Below are positions 42,660-51,558 of a DNA stretch of 64,000 bases, one piece after another. A program made the position numbers and the translations under genes. The notes below the pieces were generated by a model. That model had not been told where the DNA came from. It saw nothing but the letters and a program-made list of their open reading frames with translations, and did not search any database. The first letter of the stretch is position 1, and each line of letters starts with the position of its first letter. This DNA is from RGIG5612 sp017511185 (GTDB lineage: Bacteria > Bacillota > Clostridia > Lachnospirales > Lachnospiraceae). The stretch lies in assembly GCA_017511185.1 (NCBI GenBank), contig JAFWLF010000006.1, positions 62,001-126,000 of the forward strand, read 5' to 3'.

Positions 42660-44657
42660 ATGATTTATTATGTGGACTGCCACGCCGCTCCGGGAGGAGA
42701 CGGCAGCAGGGAGCATCCGTTTGATAGAATTCAGCTGGCAGCAGAGAGGGCTGCAGCTGGTGATGAGGTAAAAGTCTTACCAGGTATTTATCGGGAAGAA
42801 GTCAGTCCGGTCAACGCAGGTACCGCAGATCAGCCGATCTGTTATTCCTCTGTGGAGCCTCGCGGGGCAGTGATCACTGGCGCCGAGATCGTGGATAATT
42901 GGGAGCCATATGAAGGCGATGTGTGGAAAACTAAGGTTTCCAATGCCATCTTCGGAAAGAGAAATCCCTATACACTGCGGGTGTTTGGAGACTGGCTGGA
43001 GCAGTGTGTCACAGCTCACACCGGCGATGTTTTTCTGAATGGCAAATCTTTATACGAAAGAGACACGTTAGAAGAAGTACTGCACCCTGCGTTTGATGAC
43101 GCATCCTGGGATCGGGATTTTACAAAACATACCTGGTACACCTGTCAGGATGAGAACAAGGATGAAACGATCATTTTTGCAAACTTTCAGGGCAAAGATC
43201 CAAATAAAGAATGTGTAGAGATCACCGTGCGGCCGCACTGCTTTTATCCGGAACAGGAGCATGTAAACTTCATCACGCTCCGGGGATTTGTCGTAAAGCA
43301 GGCTGCAACACAGTGGGCGCCGCCGACTGCCCTGCAGGAAGGTATGGTAGGCCCTCATTGGTCAAAAGGCTGGGTCATCGAAGACTGCGAGATCACAGAG
43401 TCCAAGTGCTCCGGTATTTCCCTCGGGAAGTATTATCAGGAAGGGAACGATAACAAGTGGATGCTGGAGAAGTGTAAGGACGGCACACAGACACAGCGTG
43501 ACTGCTCACTGATCGCACAGCTGGATGGCTGGAGCAAAGAAACGATCGGTTCTCACATCGTCCGAAACTGCGATATTCATGACTGCGGGCAGGCTGGTAT
43601 TGTAGGAAATCTGGGCTGCGTCTTTTCTGTCATCGAGAATAATCATATCCATCATATCAATAACAAACGGAACCTGCTTGGTGCAGAGCTGGGCGGGATC
43701 AAATTCCATGCAGCAATCGACGTGATCATCCGGAACAATCAGTTTCATGACTGTGTCCGGGGAGTCTGGCTGGACTGGCAGTGTCAGGGAACACGTGTAT
43801 CCTCCAACTACTTTTATAACAACTGCATGCCAAAAGATTATCTCTTAAAGAAAGAGAATAAAAACGGCATGGGTATGGGGGAAGATCTGTTTATAGAGAT
43901 CGCTCACGGACCGACACTTGTGGATAATAATGTGTTTTTATCAGAGCGCTCTGTGCGGCTGGCGTCACAGGGAGTTGCTTTTGTGCATAATCTTTTTTAC
44001 GGATCCATTACAGCTGTCGGAAGAGGCGCCAAGAATGGTTCTGATACCATGGATTCTACGCGCTATACGCCGATCCACCGTCCGCACAGTACGGATATTA
44101 CCGGCTTTATGTCGGTCCTGCATGGAGATGTGCGTTTTTATAATAACGTGTTTGTGCAGCCAAATGTGCGCCAGGGATTGACCGATATCTGCGGCCTGGA
44201 ATGGGATCAATGGGATGATGAGAATCTGACTGCCGGAACATGCTGCTACAATGGATATCCAACCGAAGAGGAATGGAAGAGCAGATATGAAGGCTATTGC
44301 GGGCAGGGGTCCACTATATCTCGCGATATCTATTATATGCCAATGCCGATCTGGACCGGAGGCAATGCGTTTTTCAATGGAGCACAGCCTTGCGATACGG
44401 AGAGCGATTTTGTCCAGGATACAGAGCATGAGATCGTTCTGGAACTGGAAGAGAAAGAAGCTGGCAGATTGCAGCTGCACACAAACCTGATGGAATATTT
44501 GCCTGCAGGAGAACTGATTTCAACAGATACTTTGGGGATGGCATTTGAACCGGAGGAGCGGTTTGAAGGCCCGGACGGAGAAGAGATCATCTTTGATACG
44601 GATATTGACGGAAAGAGACGGCCGTTGCATCCTGCTGCTGGTCCGTTTGCAGAGTGA
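42660..44657 (+). CDS. GH120 beta-xylosidase (right-handed beta helix)
   Basis: 665 residues, no signal peptide. The whole sequence follows the GH120 XylC pattern: MIYYVDCHAAPGGDG start, ANFQGKDPNKECVEITVRPH, AATQWAPPTALQEG, WSKGWVIEDCEI and DCGQAGIVGNLGCVFSVI. The nucleophile matches Asp372 in WLDWQCQGTRVSSN and the acid/base Glu413 in FIEIAHGP. Compared with XylC as I remember it, an extra ~18 residues lie between them (CMPKDYLLKKENKNGMGMGE). It releases xylose from xylo-oligosaccharides. Its place directly behind cysE is unusual for a sugar enzyme. Substrate specificity is inferred. Confidence 0.88.
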   Translation: MIYYVDCHAAPGGDGSREHPFDRIQLAAERAAAGDEVKVLPGIYREEVSPVNAGTADQPICYSSVEPRGAVITGAEIVDNWEPYEGDVWKTKVSNAIFGKRNPYTLRVFGDWLEQCVTAHTGDVFLNGKSLYERDTLEEVLHPAFDDASWDRDFTKHTWYTCQDENKDETIIFANFQGKDPNKECVEITVRPHCFYPEQEHVNFITLRGFVVKQAATQWAPPTALQEGMVGPHWSKGWVIEDCEITESKCSGISLGKYYQEGNDNKWMLEKCKDGTQTQRDCSLIAQLDGWSKETIGSHIVRNCDIHDCGQAGIVGNLGCVFSVIENNHIHHINNKRNLLGAELGGIKFHAAIDVIIRNNQFHDCVRGVWLDWQCQGTRVSSNYFYNNCMPKDYLLKKENKNGMGMGEDLFIEIAHGPTLVDNNVFLSERSVRLASQGVAFVHNLFYGSITAVGRGAKNGSDTMDSTRYTPIHRPHSTDITGFMSVLHGDVRFYNNVFVQPNVRQGLTDICGLEWDQWDDENLTAGTCCYNGYPTEEEWKSRYEGYCGQGSTISRDIYYMPMPIWTGGNAFFNGAQPCDTESDFVQDTEHEIVLELEEKEAGRLQLHTNLMEYLPAGELISTDTLGMAFEPEERFEGPDGEEIIFDTDIDGKRRPLHPAAGPFAE

Positions 44658-44687
44658 ACACGAACAAAGAATGAAAGGGAAACTGAT

Positions 44688-45275
44688 ATGAAAAAAAGAA
44701 TCGCAATCATTTTGGCAATCGTATGTGTTTTAACAATCGGTCTTTGTGCATGTGATAAAGGCAGCAGCGGAGGTTCTGCAGGAGGAAAAAGTGAAACTGT
44801 AGATGTGGGCGATTTTACCGTTAATGCACCAAAAAACTGGATGGTTCTGGAGCAGACAGATATGTTTGGCGAAAAAGATGCAGAGGGGAATTATCCAAAA
44901 AGAACGGATGCCATTGGCCTTGTCAAAGATGGAAAAACTGAATTTGATGCATTCTCAAAACCGGTGCTTTATATTTATTACTACAGCAGCACAACGGCTT
45001 CAGAACAGGCGGAATCTACAAAATCATGGTCCTTTGGCGATGTTGTTGAGAAAGATCCGATTACGATCAATGGAAAAGAATGTCAGGTGCTGGAAGAAAA
45101 ACAGGAATCCATTGTTGATGAAGGAAAATATTATATTTACAATTACGTTTTCTATCCGATCACGGATACCGGATGTATACAGTTTACGGTTCCGATCGAT
45201 ATGATTGAATTTGCCGGTGTCAGTGTAGAAGACGCAGATGTGAAAGCAATTATGGAAAGTGTACAGTTAAAATAA
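44688..45275 (+). CDS. Putative lipoprotein of unknown function
   Basis: 195 residues with a lipoprotein signal (MKKRIAIILAIVCVLTIGLC, lipidated Cys in the box LCAC, near residue 22) and a Gly/Ser linker KGSSGGSAGGKSE. The mature part has an alternating hydrophobic pattern beginning VDVGDFTVNAPKNWMVLEQ, similar to small surface lipoproteins seen in clostridia, with no known activity. It has its own GAAAGGG site and is followed by a terminator hairpin shared with the convergent nitroreductase gene. Confidence 0.75.
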   Translation: MKKRIAIILAIVCVLTIGLCACDKGSSGGSAGGKSETVDVGDFTVNAPKNWMVLEQTDMFGEKDAEGNYPKRTDAIGLVKDGKTEFDAFSKPVLYIYYYSSTTASEQAESTKSWSFGDVVEKDPITINGKECQVLEEKQESIVDEGKYYIYNYVFYPITDTGCIQFTVPIDMIEFAGVSVEDADVKAIMESVQLK

Positions 45276-45300
45276 AAAAGGAGCAGAAAGCTCCTTTTTT
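45274..45300. terminator. Bidirectional intrinsic terminator
   Basis: A perfect 11-bp stem, AAAAAAGGAGC (45274-45284) and GCTCCTTTTTT (45290-45300), five-base loop. A on one side and T on the other let it stop both the lipoprotein gene and the convergent nitroreductase gene. Confidence 0.9.
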
Positions 45301-45829
45301 ATTTGATGATATTATGGGTGATCCGCTCCCGGTCACCGACCCGTTCTGACAGTGGCTCTGCAGGATAACCGACGACAGCGGCAGACATGATCTCATACCC
45401 TTCAGGTATATTCAGCAAAGCAACAGCTTCCGGATTCTTTTTCAGCTTTTTCAAACAGCCCCAGATGTATGTACTGCCAAGCTCCAAAGCGGTTGCCTGC
45501 AGAAGGATGTTTTCTATTACACAGCCTGCGTTGCAGAATTCAATGCAGTCTTCTGACAGATCTGTAGAAGAGACAAAAAACATGGTGGATGCGCCGTAAA
45601 GCGGGTCCATTTTTTCTCCGTTTTTCCGCGTCAGCTGGCAGGCAGCACGGATCTTCTCCATGACTTCACCCGGTTTTACAACGGTGATATGTGTGGTCTT
45701 GTCATCCCCTGCGGCTAGTGGAGCTGCCAGGGCAGCGTCGAGTATTTTTTCCACATCTTCGTCCGATACAACATCCGGCAGATACTGTCGTACAGTTTTT
45801 CTGTATTTGAAAATTTCTTCCCCTTTCAC
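45299..45829 (-). CDS. Nitroreductase family protein
   Basis: 176 residues on the minus strand, an FMN-dependent reductase of the nitroreductase fold: N-terminal YRKTVRQYLPDVVSDEDVEKIL, the LLQATALELGSTYIWG helix, and C-terminal VVGYPAEPL. The short length suggests a small homodimeric enzyme; the substrate could be a quinone, nitro compound or flavin. It starts with GTG at 45829 behind AAAGGAG. It is separate from the cobalamin unit that diverges from it, although flavin-reductase-type partners of cobalamin genes exist and this cannot be excluded. Confidence 0.88.
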   Translation of the reverse strand: MKGEEIFKYRKTVRQYLPDVVSDEDVEKILDAALAAPLAAGDDKTTHITVVKPGEVMEKIRAACQLTRKNGEKMDPLYGASTMFFVSSTDLSEDCIEFCNAGCVIENILLQATALELGSTYIWGCLKKLKKNPEAVALLNIPEGYEIMSAAVVGYPAEPLSERVGDRERITHNIIK

Positions 45830-45924
45830 AACGAACTCCTTTCGAAATTTTACTTCCCGCCTAATAGCAAAATTATACTACATTTTGCTCATACTTTATT
45901 AATAAAGAATTGAAAAATACTCCT

Positions 45925-45952
45925 ATGAAAGAAAATCTACTTATGATAAAAT
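45925..45952 (+). promoter_or_regulatory. Probable promoter of the cobalamin riboswitch unit
   Basis: An extended -10, TGATAAAAT, ending at 45952, with a -35-like ATGAAA (45925-45930) at 16 bp. The riboswitch begins about 15 bases downstream. Confidence 0.6.
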
Positions 45953-45967
45953 GCATTTGCTTAATGA

Positions 45968-46172
45968 TTGGTGCCGGCAGGAGCTGTTTTTCGTGCCGGT
46001 GAAAAGGGAAACAGGTGAAAATCCTGTACGAACTCGTCACTGTGATCAGTCATGAGCAAGGCCATCATTGCCACTGCGAAAGCGGGAAGGCGGCTTTGCC
46101 CAAATACTGTCAGCCAGGAGACCTGCCAGTCATAAATGACAAGAAAGCTCCGAGTAATGGGCAAGTGTCATT
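45968..46172 (+). ncRNA. Cobalamin (adenosylcobalamin-type) riboswitch
   Basis: Conserved blocks occur in order: GGTGCCGGCAG (45970-45980), AAAAGGGAA and GGTGAAAATCC (46002-46024), GCCACTG (46069-46075), GGGAAGGC (46084-46091), and the B12 box AGCCAGGAGACCTGCC (46112-46127). A further stem AATGACA/TGTCATT (46135-46141 with 46166-46172) lies beyond the core and probably belongs to the kissing-loop/expression-platform region. A terminator follows. It should shut off the surface protein, transporter and corrin genes when cobalamin is ample. Confidence 0.95.
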
Positions 46173-46231
46173 AATAAGATGGATCCTCGTGTGAAGCTAG
46201 TATTGTTTGCGTGGAGTTTTATTGATCACTT

Positions 46232-46268
46232 AGCCCTTTTACCCGTATGTCTGGAAAGGGGCTTTTTT
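46232..46268 (+). terminator. Riboswitch-controlled terminator
   Basis: The stem AGCCCTTTT (46232-46240) pairs with AAAGGGGCT (46255-46263, one G-U pair), followed by a T run. It lies 46 bases before the first gene and is the likely expression platform output of the riboswitch. Confidence 0.85.
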
Positions 46269-46314
46269 ATGTCTGTCGATTTGCAAACGAGTATAGCAAA
46301 CAGGAGGAAAGAAA

Positions 46315-49257
46315 ATGAAAAAGAAACTGGCAAAATGGATCGGATCACTACTTCTCATCAGTATGATCCTGACTTCCGTTTGTCCATTGTCTGTTCTGGC
46401 AGCAGATGAACCAGCGCCGGCAGAGACAACGGTCGTAATGGAAGTTGAAACGCCACAGGAAACACAGCAGGAAGCTCCTGCAGGGACATTTGAAACACCG
46501 GTGACAGAAGCGCCGGCTGCGGAAGATGCTGCAGCTAATGGGACTGTCACAGGAGAATCGGATCAGGAAAAAGAAACAAACATTGTTTTTAATGCATCCG
46601 AGGAAGGAATCGTTGCCGGTGGTGAAAAGGCAACGAATTCGAATGAGAAAAAAGAAGATCCGGAAAGCAATTCAAATGTTTCGATCGAGAAAGAAGATGC
46701 ATTCAGAGAGAACGCATTGGATGAAATTAAAACAGAAGAGATTGAATCAAAAGAAGAAACAGCAGAGACTGTGAAATTTGAGCAGGTCCTTGGAGAAAGT
46801 AATGCTGATGAAAAGGCTGAAGAAGAGAAAAAAGACAATTCAGAGGTGCCAGCGCCAGCCATCAGTGTAACGTGGCCGGAGAATCTGCCGGATGCAGGCG
46901 TTAAGGTGATTAAGGCAGCGGAGGGTACAGAATTTGCCATGTTTAAGCTGACAGGGACAAAAATGTATTCTCCGGATAAGGAAAAACTGTATGTTCATGT
47001 AGAGACCGCAAATGTATCTTTCGATAAGATTTATTTTGGATCAAATACAGATGGATTAAAGACCGGATATATTCTGGGAACTGAAATCAGCGGGACCGGA
47101 GGATGGGTCTTTGAATTTGAACTGCCATTTAGTGCAGCAGGAACCGCGCAGAATGTAGTCCTCGGAAAACCAGACGGAACCTGGTATACAAAGGCACAGC
47201 TGAAGATGGACATTCCGGCATATCAGGAACCAGAGGAGCCAGAACCAGAACCAGAAAAGGTGGAAGATGGCGACTATGAAGTAAAGGCAACTTCAGATAA
47301 TGACATGTTCCGGATCATCGATGCGAAGCTGAAGGTCGAAAATGGAACAATGATGGCAGACATTACGCTGAGCGGAACCGGTTATGATCTAATGTTTGCG
47401 GGGACAAAGGAAGAAGCAGAAGCAGCTGGACAGAGTCAGCATATCAAATATGCGGTCAATGACGACGGGAAGTATGTATTTACTATTCCGGTCTCATCAC
47501 TGGATGAAGCCCTGAGTTTTGCCGCACACACAGTAAAGAGTAATAGGTGGGTAGATAGAAAGATCACGTTTGATTCCTCCACATTAAAGAAAATTGAAGA
47601 AGAACCGGAAAAGATTGAAGATGGCGATTATGAAGTAAAGGCAACTTCAGACAACGACATGTTCCGGATCATCGATGCGAAGCTGAAAGTAAAAAACGGA
47701 GAGATGACAGCAGACATCACATTGAGTGGAACCGGTTATGATCTGATGTTCACGGGAACAAAAGAAGAAGCAGATACTGCTGATCCAAGTCAGCATATCA
47801 AATACACGGTTAATGATGACGGGAAGTATGTATTTACCATTCCGGTCTCATCGCTGGATGAAGCCCTGAGTTTTGCCGCACACACAGTAAAGAGCAATAA
47901 GTGGGTAGATAGAAAGATCACGTTTGATTCTTCCACATTAAAGAAAATTGAAGAAGGACAAGACCCGGAACCAGAACCGGAGCCGGAGCCGGAAAAACCA
48001 GTAACTCCGCAGGAAGAATCACAACATGAAACAGATCTTTCCGGAGCTACGGCAGCAGTAGATAATTCCACAACACTTCCGGATGGCGTTTATACTCCGG
48101 ACAGCTTCTCCTTCTCAGGAGGCTCTGGAAGAGTAACGATCACCTGTTCGCAGGTCACCGTTACAAATGGACAGGCCTTCGCAACGATTGCATTTAGCAG
48201 CAGCAATTATTCCTATGTAAAAGCCAGCGGCAATACGTATTTTCCAACCCTGGTAAATGGAGCATCTACATTTACTATTCCGATCGCGCTGAATCAAAAT
48301 AATAAGATCATTGGAATGACAACGGCTATGTCTCAGGCACATGAGGTTGAGTATACGCTTTTCGTGTATATTGCAGCAGCTGCTGGACAAGAGGCTGGCG
48401 GAAAAACCATTGGCGAAGACAACAAACTGGATGAGAAGGCTCCAGTCATCGCAGGAATTGGAGAGGGCGAAGAAATCAAACTCGAGCATGCCAAACTCCT
48501 GAAGATGTTCCGTTATGACAACGGGTGCGTACTGGTTGAAATCGATCGGACCAAAGACACGGTTCTTGATCCGGAAAAACTTGCAAAGGAAGCAGAAGAA
48601 AACAAAGATGAGGCTGCTCAGAACGAGACAGTACCGACAGAAGAAACCGCAGAAGTAGCTGAGGAAGAGGGCGGACAGTCCAACGTGAAGACGGATGCCG
48701 ATTATGCGATGGAGCTTTATCAGGCAGACGTTGTTAAATATCTGATCGTTCCAGAAGGTGTTGAAATTCCGGCAGGTATGGAGAAACAGGTCCTCGTCAT
48801 ACGCCTTCCGAAAAAATCGGTTTATGTATCTTCTGAGGATGAAGCAAAGACGATGGAGAGTCTGGGACTTTTAGACCTGATCAAAGCAACTGGCCTTACA
48901 GAAGAGGACTGCAAGAATGAAGCTCTGAAGGCAATGCTGAAAGATAAGAAAGCGGTTTCTGCTGGCGTAATCGATGATCTGGATTACACCAAACTTGTGA
49001 AAGCAGAAGCGGATCTTGTATTTGGTGCAGGAGGAGAAATCCTGCCAAAAGAAGCCAAGAAGAATAAAAAAGCAAAAGATTACCAGGATCAGTATACAAA
49101 GATTACAGAGCGTATGGCTCTTCTGGATATCCCGATGCTGATCGACCGTTCGGCTGACGAAAAAGATCCGAAAGGCCAGCTGGAATGGCTGAAGCTTTAC
49201 GGAGTACTTTTCGGAAAAGAAAAAGAAGCGGATGCTTTGATCGCAAACGGAAACTGA
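46315..49257 (+). CDS. Large secreted surface protein with NEAT-like repeats and a C-terminal half substrate-binding lobe
   Basis: 980 residues. Signal peptide at ~1-29 (LASMILTSVC-like core ending VLAADE). Residues ~35-180 are Glu/Pro/Thr-rich and disordered. Residues ~185-300 form a divergent NEAT-like module; ~318-435 and ~436-550 are two nearly identical modules (DGDYEVKATSDNDMFRIIDA...FTIPVSSLDEAL...WVDRKITF); an EPEPEPEPEK linker follows; ~588-687 is a further beta module (SGGSGRVTITC, IIGMTTAMS). Residues ~705-980 resemble the N-lobe of the substrate-binding protein encoded next (LLIDRSADEKDPKGQLEWLKLYGVLF against LVDRSSYEEHPLGRTEWVKMYAVL in the neighbour). No LPxTG or C-terminal anchor. 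First gene behind the riboswitch, so a cobamide- or corrinoid-capturing role is inferred. Confidence 0.8.
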   Translation: MKKKLAKWIGSLLLISMILTSVCPLSVLAADEPAPAETTVVMEVETPQETQQEAPAGTFETPVTEAPAAEDAAANGTVTGESDQEKETNIVFNASEEGIVAGGEKATNSNEKKEDPESNSNVSIEKEDAFRENALDEIKTEEIESKEETAETVKFEQVLGESNADEKAEEEKKDNSEVPAPAISVTWPENLPDAGVKVIKAAEGTEFAMFKLTGTKMYSPDKEKLYVHVETANVSFDKIYFGSNTDGLKTGYILGTEISGTGGWVFEFELPFSAAGTAQNVVLGKPDGTWYTKAQLKMDIPAYQEPEEPEPEPEKVEDGDYEVKATSDNDMFRIIDAKLKVENGTMMADITLSGTGYDLMFAGTKEEAEAAGQSQHIKYAVNDDGKYVFTIPVSSLDEALSFAAHTVKSNRWVDRKITFDSSTLKKIEEEPEKIEDGDYEVKATSDNDMFRIIDAKLKVKNGEMTADITLSGTGYDLMFTGTKEEADTADPSQHIKYTVNDDGKYVFTIPVSSLDEALSFAAHTVKSNKWVDRKITFDSSTLKKIEEGQDPEPEPEPEPEKPVTPQEESQHETDLSGATAAVDNSTTLPDGVYTPDSFSFSGGSGRVTITCSQVTVTNGQAFATIAFSSSNYSYVKASGNTYFPTLVNGASTFTIPIALNQNNKIIGMTTAMSQAHEVEYTLFVYIAAAAGQEAGGKTIGEDNKLDEKAPVIAGIGEGEEIKLEHAKLLKMFRYDNGCVLVEIDRTKDTVLDPEKLAKEAEENKDEAAQNETVPTEETAEVAEEEGGQSNVKTDADYAMELYQADVVKYLIVPEGVEIPAGMEKQVLVIRLPKKSVYVSSEDEAKTMESLGLLDLIKATGLTEEDCKNEALKAMLKDKKAVSAGVIDDLDYTKLVKAEADLVFGAGGEILPKEAKKNKKAKDYQDQYTKITERMALLDIPMLIDRSADEKDPKGQLEWLKLYGVLFGKEKEADALIANGN
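47266..47619 (+). repeat. Tandem 354-bp intragenic repeat, unit 1
   Basis: Encodes residues 318-435 of the surface protein. It is followed directly by unit 2 with high identity also at third codon positions (for example GACATGTTCCGGATCATCG in both), which points to recent duplication. Confidence 0.9.
47620..47961 (+). repeat. Tandem 354-bp intragenic repeat, unit 2 (slightly shorter)
   Basis: Encodes residues 436-549, starting GATGGCGATTATGAAG and ending before the EPEPEP linker. Most differences from unit 1 cluster around codons 26-32 and 50-58 of the module, where ligand loops could lie. Confidence 0.88.
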
Positions 49258-49278
49258 TGCAGCTAAGGAGGACCAGAT

Positions 49279-50496
49279 ATGAAACAGACATATCGTAAAT
49301 CATACATCGGAATCATTGCTCTGCTGTTATGCCTTCTGCTGGTATTAACGGCATGCGGATCCGGCAATAGCGGCGATACGCCTTCCGAAAGCGGCAGCGC
49401 AGCCACGGAGCCGGTCACAGAGCAATCTGGAAAAAGTGATGCAAAAGAAGCGCCGCAGATTGCAGGGCTGACCTTTAAAGATATTACGCCGCTCCAGTAT
49501 GCGGACTGCTTTACCATTTATAACTATGACGAGGGTTATTCTCTGATCGATATTCCGGAGAGCGGAACTTATCTGGTCGTCCCGGAGGGAAAAGACGTTC
49601 CGGAAGGATTGGATGAGGGCATCGTCGTTCTGCAGAAACCGTTAGATAAGATTTATCTTGCAGCGACATCTGCCATGGCACTTTTTGACGCAACAGACTC
49701 CATTGGCAGTATCCGCATGTCCGGAGCAGAAGCCTCCGGCTGGTACATCGATAACGCGGTTGCAGCTATGAACGCCGGCGATATTATCTATGCCGGAAAA
49801 TACAGTGCACCGGATTATGAGATGCTGATCAAGGAAGGATGTGATCTGGCAATCGAATCTACGATGATCTACCATACACCAAAGGTCAAAGAAATGATCG
49901 AAGACCTTGGCATCCCTGTTCTGGTAGACCGGTCCAGCTATGAAGAGCATCCACTCGGAAGAACGGAATGGGTCAAGATGTATGCTGTCCTGACCGATAA
50001 GCAGGCAGAGGCAGAAGCATTCTTTAACGAGCAGGCAAAAGTCATTGAAGAACTGAAAGATTTCCAGAATACAGGAAAAACAGTGGCATTCTTTTATGTG
50101 AATTCCAATGGTGCCGTCGTCATCCGGAATCCAAAAGATTATATTCCTAAGATGATCGATATCGCTGGCGGAAAGTATGCATTTGCTGATCTGAAAACAG
50201 ATCAGACGGCATCTTCTATTCAGATCACGATGGAAGAGTTCTTCGCGACAGCGGTTGATGCAGATTATCTTATCTACAACGGCTCCATTGACACACCGCT
50301 TACAACTACGGATGATCTGATCAAAAAAGATCAGATGTTTGCGGAGTTTAAGGCTGTAAAAGAAGGCAACGTCTGGACAACCGGTAAATCTTTCTATCAG
50401 GCAACGGATATCGTCGGACAGATGATCCGTGATGTGAATATCATGGTCACGAATGGTGATCAGGCAAATATGACATTTTTAAGTAAAGTAGAGTAG
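49279..50496 (+). CDS. Substrate-binding lipoprotein, BtuF/FepB-type (cobamide or corrinoid uptake)
   Basis: 405 residues with a lipoprotein signal (hydrophobic core LLCLLLVLTACG, lipidated Cys near residue 25) and a Gly/Ser/Glu linker. The body is the class III binding-protein pattern: SAMALFDATDSIGSIRMSG, AGKYSAPDYEMLIKEGCDLAI, IPVLVDRSSYEEHPLGRTEW and a long middle helix, then VAFFYVNSNGAVVIRN for the C-lobe. AAGGAGG precedes the ATG. Followed by a FecCD permease and an ATPase, and upstream of corrin genes, all under the cobalamin riboswitch, so cobalamin or cobinamide uptake is the most likely role; a cobalt-chelate or haem ligand cannot be excluded. Confidence 0.85.
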   Translation: MKQTYRKSYIGIIALLLCLLLVLTACGSGNSGDTPSESGSAATEPVTEQSGKSDAKEAPQIAGLTFKDITPLQYADCFTIYNYDEGYSLIDIPESGTYLVVPEGKDVPEGLDEGIVVLQKPLDKIYLAATSAMALFDATDSIGSIRMSGAEASGWYIDNAVAAMNAGDIIYAGKYSAPDYEMLIKEGCDLAIESTMIYHTPKVKEMIEDLGIPVLVDRSSYEEHPLGRTEWVKMYAVLTDKQAEAEAFFNEQAKVIEELKDFQNTGKTVAFFYVNSNGAVVIRNPKDYIPKMIDIAGGKYAFADLKTDQTASSIQITMEEFFATAVDADYLIYNGSIDTPLTTTDDLIKKDQMFAEFKAVKEGNVWTTGKSFYQATDIVGQMIRDVNIMVTNGDQANMTFLSKVE

Positions 50497-50501
50497 AAAA
50501 T

Positions 50502-51557
50502 ATGAATCATAACGAAGCAGGCAAAGCGGAATTTTTTAGCGTAACAGCACGCAGAAGGGCAAGATATACCTTGGTCTTTGTATTGCTGATTGCAGCATTC
50601 TTTGCCATTATCGTCCTGAACATTAACACCGGTAACGTGCACATCTCTATTCCGAAGATCCTCCGTATCTTCTTCCTGAGGGACGGCACGGCAACAGAGA
50701 TCAATATCATCTGGAAGATCAGACTTCCCCGGATCATTATGTCAGCAATCCTGGGAGGGGCTTTATCTCTCTCAGGTTTTTTACTGCAAACATTCTTTGA
50801 AAATCCGATTGCGGGACCATTCGTGCTTGGTATTTCTTCCGGCGCAAAAATGACCGTCGCACTTGCAATGATTTTCCTTATGCAGCGGTTCAAAATGGTC
50901 TCTTCTTATATTCTGATCGTGGCAGCCTTTGTTGGAGCACTGCTGTCGATTGGCTTTGTGCTGTTGTTCTCCAGGCGAATACGAAACATGGGAACACTTC
51001 TGGTTGCCGGTATCATGATCGGTTATATCTGTTCTGCCATAACGGACTTTGTTGTCACGTTTGCAGCAGACTCCGATATCGTCAACCTGCACAACTGGTC
51101 GAAAGGAAGCTTCTCCGGTATGAACTGGAGCAATGTACAAGTAGCCGCAATCGTTGTAGGCATCACTTTTGTCATATGCTTCTTTATGGCCAAGCCGATC
51201 AGCGCTTATCAGCTGGGAGAGGCTTATGCGCAGAGTATGGGCGTTAATATTAAAGTCTTCCGTGTTGCGCTGATCATTGTATCAAGTATTTTCGCAGCGA
51301 CCGTTACGGCTTTTGCAGGACCGATCTCTTTCGTTGGTATTGCAGTTCCGTTCCTGGTCAAGCATGCGCTGAATACATCAAAACCATTAATTGTTATACC
51401 CGCCACGTTTCTAGGCGGAGCGGTGTTCTGTATGATCTGTGACTTGATCGCGCGGACCGTCTTTTCACCGACCGAACTCAACATCAGTACAGTGACGTCC
51501 GTCTTTGGTGCGCCGATCGTCATCCTCATGATGCTTCGCAGAAGGAGGGGAAACTGA
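50502..51557 (+). CDS. btuC: FecCD-family ABC permease (BtuC-like)
   Basis: 351 residues with about nine to ten hydrophobic segments. The conserved cytoplasmic IWKIRLPRIIMSAILGGALSLSG and the GISFVGIAVPFL-like loop (PISFVGIAVPFLVKH) of BtuC/FecD proteins are present. The transporter takes up cobalamin or related corrinoids through the membrane together with the ATPase two bases downstream. Symbol assigned from the riboswitch and cobalamin context; FecCD permeases for iron-siderophores are closely related, so the ligand is inferred. Confidence 0.87.
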   Translation: MNHNEAGKAEFFSVTARRRARYTLVFVLLIAAFFAIIVLNINTGNVHISIPKILRIFFLRDGTATEINIIWKIRLPRIIMSAILGGALSLSGFLLQTFFENPIAGPFVLGISSGAKMTVALAMIFLMQRFKMVSSYILIVAAFVGALLSIGFVLLFSRRIRNMGTLLVAGIMIGYICSAITDFVVTFAADSDIVNLHNWSKGSFSGMNWSNVQVAAIVVGITFVICFFMAKPISAYQLGEAYAQSMGVNIKVFRVALIIVSSIFAATVTAFAGPISFVGIAVPFLVKHALNTSKPLIVIPATFLGGAVFCMICDLIARTVFSPTELNISTVTSVFGAPIVILMMLRRRRGN

Positions 51558-51558
51558 T

